From NCBI GenBank assembly GCA_004017275.1, contig SAKE01000031.1, positions 1 through 45,469 of the forward strand: 45,469 nucleotides of DNA, given 5' to 3'. The position numbers were made by a program, and so were the translations under genes. This DNA comes from Mesorhizobium sp. (GTDB lineage: Bacteria > Pseudomonadota > Alphaproteobacteria > Rhizobiales > Rhizobiaceae). How positions within the stretch are numbered: position 1 is the first letter of the stretch; each line of letters begins with the position of its first letter. Below, in pieces: positions 42,293 through 45,469 of this stretch. The notes under the pieces are model-generated. The model made no database searches and had not been told where the DNA came from. It saw only the letters and a program-made list of their open reading frames with translations.

Positions 42293-42330
42293 AAAAAGGC
42301 CGCGGCGGCGCATGCCGCGACAGCCTTTTT
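42293..42330 (-). terminator. Terminator after glsB
   Basis: AAAAAGGCCGCGGC (42293-42306) pairs with GCCGCGACAGCCTTTTT (42314-42330), giving a GC-rich stem with A/T-rich base: the outer AAAAAGGC/GCCTTTTT is an 8-bp perfect match, with a 3-nt bulge in the 3' arm. On the minus strand it ends in TTTTT and lies 24 bp after the glsB stop. It looks bidirectional, and could also protect lipA from upstream read-through. Confidence 0.85.
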
Positions 42331-42353
42331 CGCATAGCAATTCGTCAGTGATG

Positions 42354-42611
42354 TCAACGGCGCACCAGGCGTCCCACCCAGATCAGCAGGCAGGCGCCGA
42401 TAAAGCCGGTGATCAGATAGGCAATCCAGCCGACGCCGAACGGGCCGACATTGAGAGCTTGCAGAATGGCGTTCAGCACGACCGCGCCGACGATGCCCAT
42501 AACGATGTTCATGAAGATGCCGGTGTTGCTCTTCATGAACATTTCGGCGAACCAACCCGCCAGACCGCCGATTATGATGGCTGCTATCCAGCCGACGCCA
42601 TTCAAGTGCAT
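42354..42611 (-). CDS. GlsB/YeaQ/YmgE family membrane protein
   Basis: An 85-aa inner-membrane protein with three hydrophobic helices (GVGWIAAIIIGGLAGWFAEM, GIFMNIVMGIVGAVVLNAIL, GVGWIAYLITGFIGACLLIW). GGLAGWFAEMFMKSNTGIFM is the family signature (transglycosylase-associated, a misleading historical label); members are small stress-induced membrane proteins of unclear biochemical role. SD AGGAGAAGG precedes the ATG at 42611. A terminator follows. It has its own 89-bp upstream gap to lpdA, so probably its own promoter. Confidence 0.9.
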   Translation of the reverse strand: MHLNGVGWIAAIIIGGLAGWFAEMFMKSNTGIFMNIVMGIVGAVVLNAILQALNVGPFGVGWIAYLITGFIGACLLIWVGRLVRR

Positions 42612-42700
42612 ATGCCTTCTCCTTGCATGATGGGTGAAAATGCATCCGCAAACGAACTGCCTTGCCGCCGGGTTCCATCTGTAGCAGCGCTTTCAATTTA

Positions 42701-44146
42701 TCACGCGTTGAGCGCGCGGCCATAGGCATCGAGCACGCTTTCCTTCATCATCTCCGACAGCGTCGGGTGCGGGAAAATGGTGTGCATCAGCTCTTCCTCG
42801 GTCGTCTCCAGGTTCATCGCCACGACAAAGCCCTGGATCAGCTCGGTCACTTCGGCGCCGACCATATGGGCGCCGAGTAGCTGACCGGTCTTCTTGTCGA
42901 AGATGGTCTTGATGAAACCCTGATCCTCGCCGAGCGCGATGGCCTTGCCATTGGCGGCGAACTGGAAGCGGCCGACGCGGATATCCTTGCCCTCTGCCTT
43001 GGCCTTGGCCTCCGTCAGGCCAACCGAGGCGACCTGCGGATTGCAGTAGGTGCAGCCGGGGATCTTGAGCTTGTCGGTGGCATGCACGCCGGGAAAATCA
43101 GCGATCTTTTCGATGCACACGACGCCCTCATGTTCGGCCTTGTGGGCGAGCATCGGCGGGCCTGCGACATCGCCGATGGCGTAGATGCCCGGCACATTGG
43201 TCTTGCCGTAACCGTCGATGACAACGCAGCCGCGATCCGTCTTCACGCCGAGCGCTTCAAGCCCGAGATTTTCGATGTTGCCCTGCACGCCGACGGCCGA
43301 GATCATGCGGTCGGCGGTGATCTTCTCGACCTTGCCGTCCTTCATCTCGACATGCGCGGTGACCGAGTTTGCAGCCTTCTCGACCTTGGTCACCTTGGCT
43401 TCGAGGATGATCTTCATGCCTTGCTTCTCGAATTGCTTTTGCGCGAATTTCGAGACTTCGGCGTCCTCGACCGGCATCACCGCCGGCAGCAGTTCGACCA
43501 CCGTCACATCGGCACCCATGGTGCGGTAGAAGGAAGCGAATTCTATGCCGATGGCGCCAGACCCCATCACCAGCAGAGACTTCGGCATCTCTTTCGGCAC
43601 CATGGCCTCGAAGTAGGTCCAGATCAGCTTTCCGTCCGGCTCGATGCCGGGCAGCGCGCGCGGCCGCGCGCCGGTGGCCAGAATGATGTGCTTGGCGGTG
43701 TAGGTGCCCTCGCCCTTGACGCCTTTCGGCACCGGCGGCTGCGGCTCCATCGGCTTCTTGGCCGTCTTGGACACGACGATCTCACCCGGTTTCGAGATCT
43801 TGGCTTCGCCCCAGATCACGTCGACCTTGTTCTTCTTCATCAGGAAGGCAACGCCGCCATTGAGCCGCAGCGAGACCTTTCGCGAGCGGTCGACCACGGC
43901 CGCCGTGTCGGCGCTGACCTTGCCGTCGAGTTTCAGCCCGTAGTCCTTCAGGTGATCCGAGTAATGCATGATCTCGGCCGAGCGCAGCAGCGCCTTGGTC
44001 GGGATGCACCCCCAGTTGAGGCAGATGCCACCGAGATGTTCACGTTCGACGATCGCCGTCTTGAAGCCGAGCTGGGCGGAACGCACAGCCGTGACGTAGC
44101 CGCCAGGACCGGAGCCGATGATGATGACGTCGTAGGATTCAGCCAC
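42701..44146 (-). CDS. lpdA: Dihydrolipoyl dehydrogenase (E3)
   Basis: A 481-aa flavoprotein that reoxidises dihydrolipoamide in 2-oxo acid dehydrogenase complexes, passing electrons to NAD+. FAD-binding GSGPGGYVTAVRSAQLG at the N-terminus, redox-active disulfide in GGICLNWGCIPTKALL, NAD-binding GSGAIGIEFASFY, second FAD site GIYAIGDVAGPPMLAHKAEH, and C-terminal catalytic His-Glu in HTIFPHPTLSEMM. The GTG start at 44146 has SD AGGAG 7 nt upstream. It follows the SGNH hydrolase by 15 bp and belongs to the pdh gene set whose E2 gene ends at the window edge. Confidence 0.97.
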   Translation of the reverse strand: MAESYDVIIIGSGPGGYVTAVRSAQLGFKTAIVEREHLGGICLNWGCIPTKALLRSAEIMHYSDHLKDYGLKLDGKVSADTAAVVDRSRKVSLRLNGGVAFLMKKNKVDVIWGEAKISKPGEIVVSKTAKKPMEPQPPVPKGVKGEGTYTAKHIILATGARPRALPGIEPDGKLIWTYFEAMVPKEMPKSLLVMGSGAIGIEFASFYRTMGADVTVVELLPAVMPVEDAEVSKFAQKQFEKQGMKIILEAKVTKVEKAANSVTAHVEMKDGKVEKITADRMISAVGVQGNIENLGLEALGVKTDRGCVVIDGYGKTNVPGIYAIGDVAGPPMLAHKAEHEGVVCIEKIADFPGVHATDKLKIPGCTYCNPQVASVGLTEAKAKAEGKDIRVGRFQFAANGKAIALGEDQGFIKTIFDKKTGQLLGAHMVGAEVTELIQGFVVAMNLETTEEELMHTIFPHPTLSEMMKESVLDAYGRALNA

Positions 44147-44161
44147 GGTTTTTCTCCTTAT

Positions 44162-44797
44162 TCACAATTCCAGCATGACGCGCACGACGGGTGCCAGCGC
44201 CTTGCCGATGTTTCGCGTGTTTTCGGCGTCGAGGTGGACACCATCAAGCGGTGTGGTCTGCGCCACGCTGCCGGCGTCGAAGAAGCCGCAGCCGGCCTCG
44301 TCGGCGAGCGCGGCATAGAGCGGCGCCAACCGTGCCGAAGCGTCATCGCCGCCGGCAAACATTTCCTTGAATTCGGCATTCTCGGTGCGGCTGACCACGG
44401 GCGGCGAAACGATCAGGATCTGCGGCGCCGGCCATTCGAACGGGTAGTCGTGACCACGCACGATGTCGATCAGCCGCTGGATGCCTTGCTTGGCCGCGAC
44501 CGGATTACCGTGGATCCACGGCTTCATATCGTTAGCGCCGAGCATGATGACAATCAGGTCGATCGGCGCGTGGGTCGTAAGGACGGTTGGCAACAGTTTT
44601 GCACCGTTGCGGTCCGCGCCGGCCAGATGATCGTCGAAGGCCGTGGTGCGGCCGTTTAGACCATCGGCCATCACGTGCACGCCGGCGCCTAACGCTGCCT
44701 GCAGCACGCTTGGCCAACGGTCCTCCCACGCATGGCGGCCGCCCTCGGCATTGTAGCCCCAGGTCAGCGAGTCGCCGTAGCAAAGAACCGTCTTCAT
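44162..44797 (-). CDS. SGNH/GDSL-type hydrolase
   Basis: A 211-aa hydrolase of the SGNH superfamily, probably an arylesterase/thioesterase. Block I CYGDSLTWGYN carries the nucleophile Ser, block III LGANDMKPW the Asn, and block V DGVHLDAEN the Asp/His pair; block II Gly is in ADGLNGRT. No signal peptide is present (MKTVLCYGDSL), so it acts in the cytoplasm. The longer open frame to 45070 is rejected; the ATG at 44797 overlaps the stop of the upstream membrane-protein gene as ATGA. Placement between pdh E2 and lpdA is a common rhizobial order, but its link to pyruvate metabolism is not established. Confidence 0.9.
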   Translation of the reverse strand: MKTVLCYGDSLTWGYNAEGGRHAWEDRWPSVLQAALGAGVHVMADGLNGRTTAFDDHLAGADRNGAKLLPTVLTTHAPIDLIVIMLGANDMKPWIHGNPVAAKQGIQRLIDIVRGHDYPFEWPAPQILIVSPPVVSRTENAEFKEMFAGGDDASARLAPLYAALADEAGCGFFDAGSVAQTTPLDGVHLDAENTRNIGKALAPVVRVMLEL

Positions 44798-45210
44798 GCG
44801 CCCACCTGTGCCTCGATCAAACCGCGCCTCAACCGCCGACGCACGAACAGCCAATGAACCAGCACCGTGGCCAGGTTCGGCAAAACCATGCCGGCGACGA
44901 TCGGCAGGTCGCCTCCCCACTGGCGCTTGTCGACCGGCTGGGAGAACGTCCAGCCGATCAGGCTGAGCCCGATCAGCGCGAACAGGACAATTGCGCAAAG
45001 GGCCAGCCAGTTGATGATCGCCGATGCGTTCGAAAAAAGCTGTGCAATGAAAAACACGATCGTCACGCAAATGGTGACGAGCGCGGACGCCATGAACACG
45101 AGAATGTATTCTTCTTGCGCGTGGGTTGCGACCGCCAGAAGTTGAGCGACCAGGCCGCCGGCGAATCCGGAAAGAATGAAAGCGAAGAGGCTGGTGAAGG
45201 CTATCCGCAC
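44794..45210 (-). CDS. Hypothetical membrane protein
   Basis: A 138-aa protein with about four hydrophobic segments: AFTSLFAFILSGFAGGLVAQ, ILVFMASALVTICVTIVFFI, INWLALCAIVLFALIGLSLI and GMVLPNLATVLVHWLFV, the last followed by a very basic end (RRRLRRG). No family recognised. GTG start at 45210, with GGGAGAGGG just upstream serving as SD. It is coupled to the SGNH hydrolase by a 4-bp overlap and starts 14 bp after the E2 gene stop, so it belongs to the pdh operon. Confidence 0.75.
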   Translation of the reverse strand: MRIAFTSLFAFILSGFAGGLVAQLLAVATHAQEEYILVFMASALVTICVTIVFFIAQLFSNASAIINWLALCAIVLFALIGLSLIGWTFSQPVDKRQWGGDLPIVAGMVLPNLATVLVHWLFVRRRLRRGLIEAQVGA

Positions 45211-45224
45211 CGCCCTCTCCCGTC

Positions 45225-45469
45225 CTAGACCAGCATGCCCATCGGGTTTTCGATCAGCCGCTTGAAGGCGACGAGCAGTTCAGCCCCCAGCGCGCCGTCA
45301 ACGGCGCGATGGTCGGTCGACAGTGTCACCGACATCACGGTCGCGATCTTGATCTCGCCGTTCTTGACCACGGCCCGCTGCTCGCCGGCGCCGACCGCCA
45401 GGATGGTGGCGTGCGGCGGGTTGATGACGGCGGCAAAATCCTTGATGCCGAACATGCCGAGATTGGACA
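45225..45469 (-). CDS. pdhC: Pyruvate dehydrogenase E2 (dihydrolipoamide acetyltransferase), 3' end
   Basis: Partial gene, the C-terminal ~81 residues only; the 5' part lies outside the window. SNLGMFGIKDFAAVINPPHA and TLSTDHRAVDGALGAELL are the end of the catalytic domain, including the DHRxxDG motif with the catalytic His. INPPHATILAVGAGEQRAV and LIENPMGMLV complete a pyruvate-type E2 C-terminus. It is the first gene in the group that continues with the membrane protein, SGNH hydrolase and lpdA. Confidence 0.94.
   Translation of the reverse strand, partial: SNLGMFGIKDFAAVINPPHATILAVGAGEQRAVVKNGEIKIATVMSVTLSTDHRAVDGALGAELLVAFKRLIENPMGMLV

Overview
The window looks like chromosomal DNA from a rhizobial alphaproteobacterium, most likely Mesorhizobium or a close Phyllobacteriaceae relative. 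This rests on GC-rich sequence with strong third-position bias, on gene orders familiar from that group (tmk-holB-metG-tatD; dusB-ntrB-ntrC-ntrY-ntrX-dat-hfq-hflX with mazG convergent; ispDF-cinA facing coq10-lipA; lpdA next to pdh genes), and on rhizobial-type intergenic palindromes. The species call is inference. No rRNA, tRNA, CRISPR array or insertion sequence was recognised.

Layout. 170-5225 (+) is a tight housekeeping operon: thymidylate kinase, DNA polymerase III delta', methionyl-tRNA synthetase, TatD nuclease and a PhnP-like metallo-hydrolase. 5239-23277 is an accessory stretch: an acetyltransferase; a SARP/BTAD regulator fused to an alpha/beta hydrolase; a small coupled pair ending in a DUF1127 protein; a periplasmic repeat protein; an exported RidA-like protein divergent from a TetR regulator; a CUT1-type sugar ABC importer preceded by a LacI-type palindrome and followed by a variant ureohydrolase; a second SARP/BTAD regulator (TPR type) divergent from a second DUF1127 gene and followed by a 60-bp remnant of a second ureohydrolase gene; an Imm11-like protein; a dehalogenase-like hydrolase; a glutathione transferase; and an aldose-epimerase-like protein.

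23400-29596 carries an ECF sigma factor, anti-sigma factor and Bax-inhibitor-1 protein in one operon with a clear terminator, then an aromatic aminotransferase, mazG bracketed by repeats, and hflX/hfq. 29742-38095 (-) is the nitrogen-regulation block: dusB, ntrB, ntrC, ntrY, ntrX and a D-amino-acid aminotransferase. 38343-40051 (+) is ispDF-cinA. 40085-45469 (-) holds the lipoate and pyruvate dehydrogenase functions: the 3' end of the E2 gene, a membrane protein, an SGNH hydrolase, lpdA, glsB, lipA and a COQ10/RatA-like gene, plus an inserted plsY that looks cyanobacterial.

The most notable points are the cyanobacterial-type PlsY; the repeated pairing of a SARP regulator with a DUF1127 gene; the in-frame ureohydrolase remnant behind the second SARP gene; and a family of four intergenic palindromes that share a loop core but have different arms. 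All statements come from reading sequence and from memory of protein families; no database search was run.
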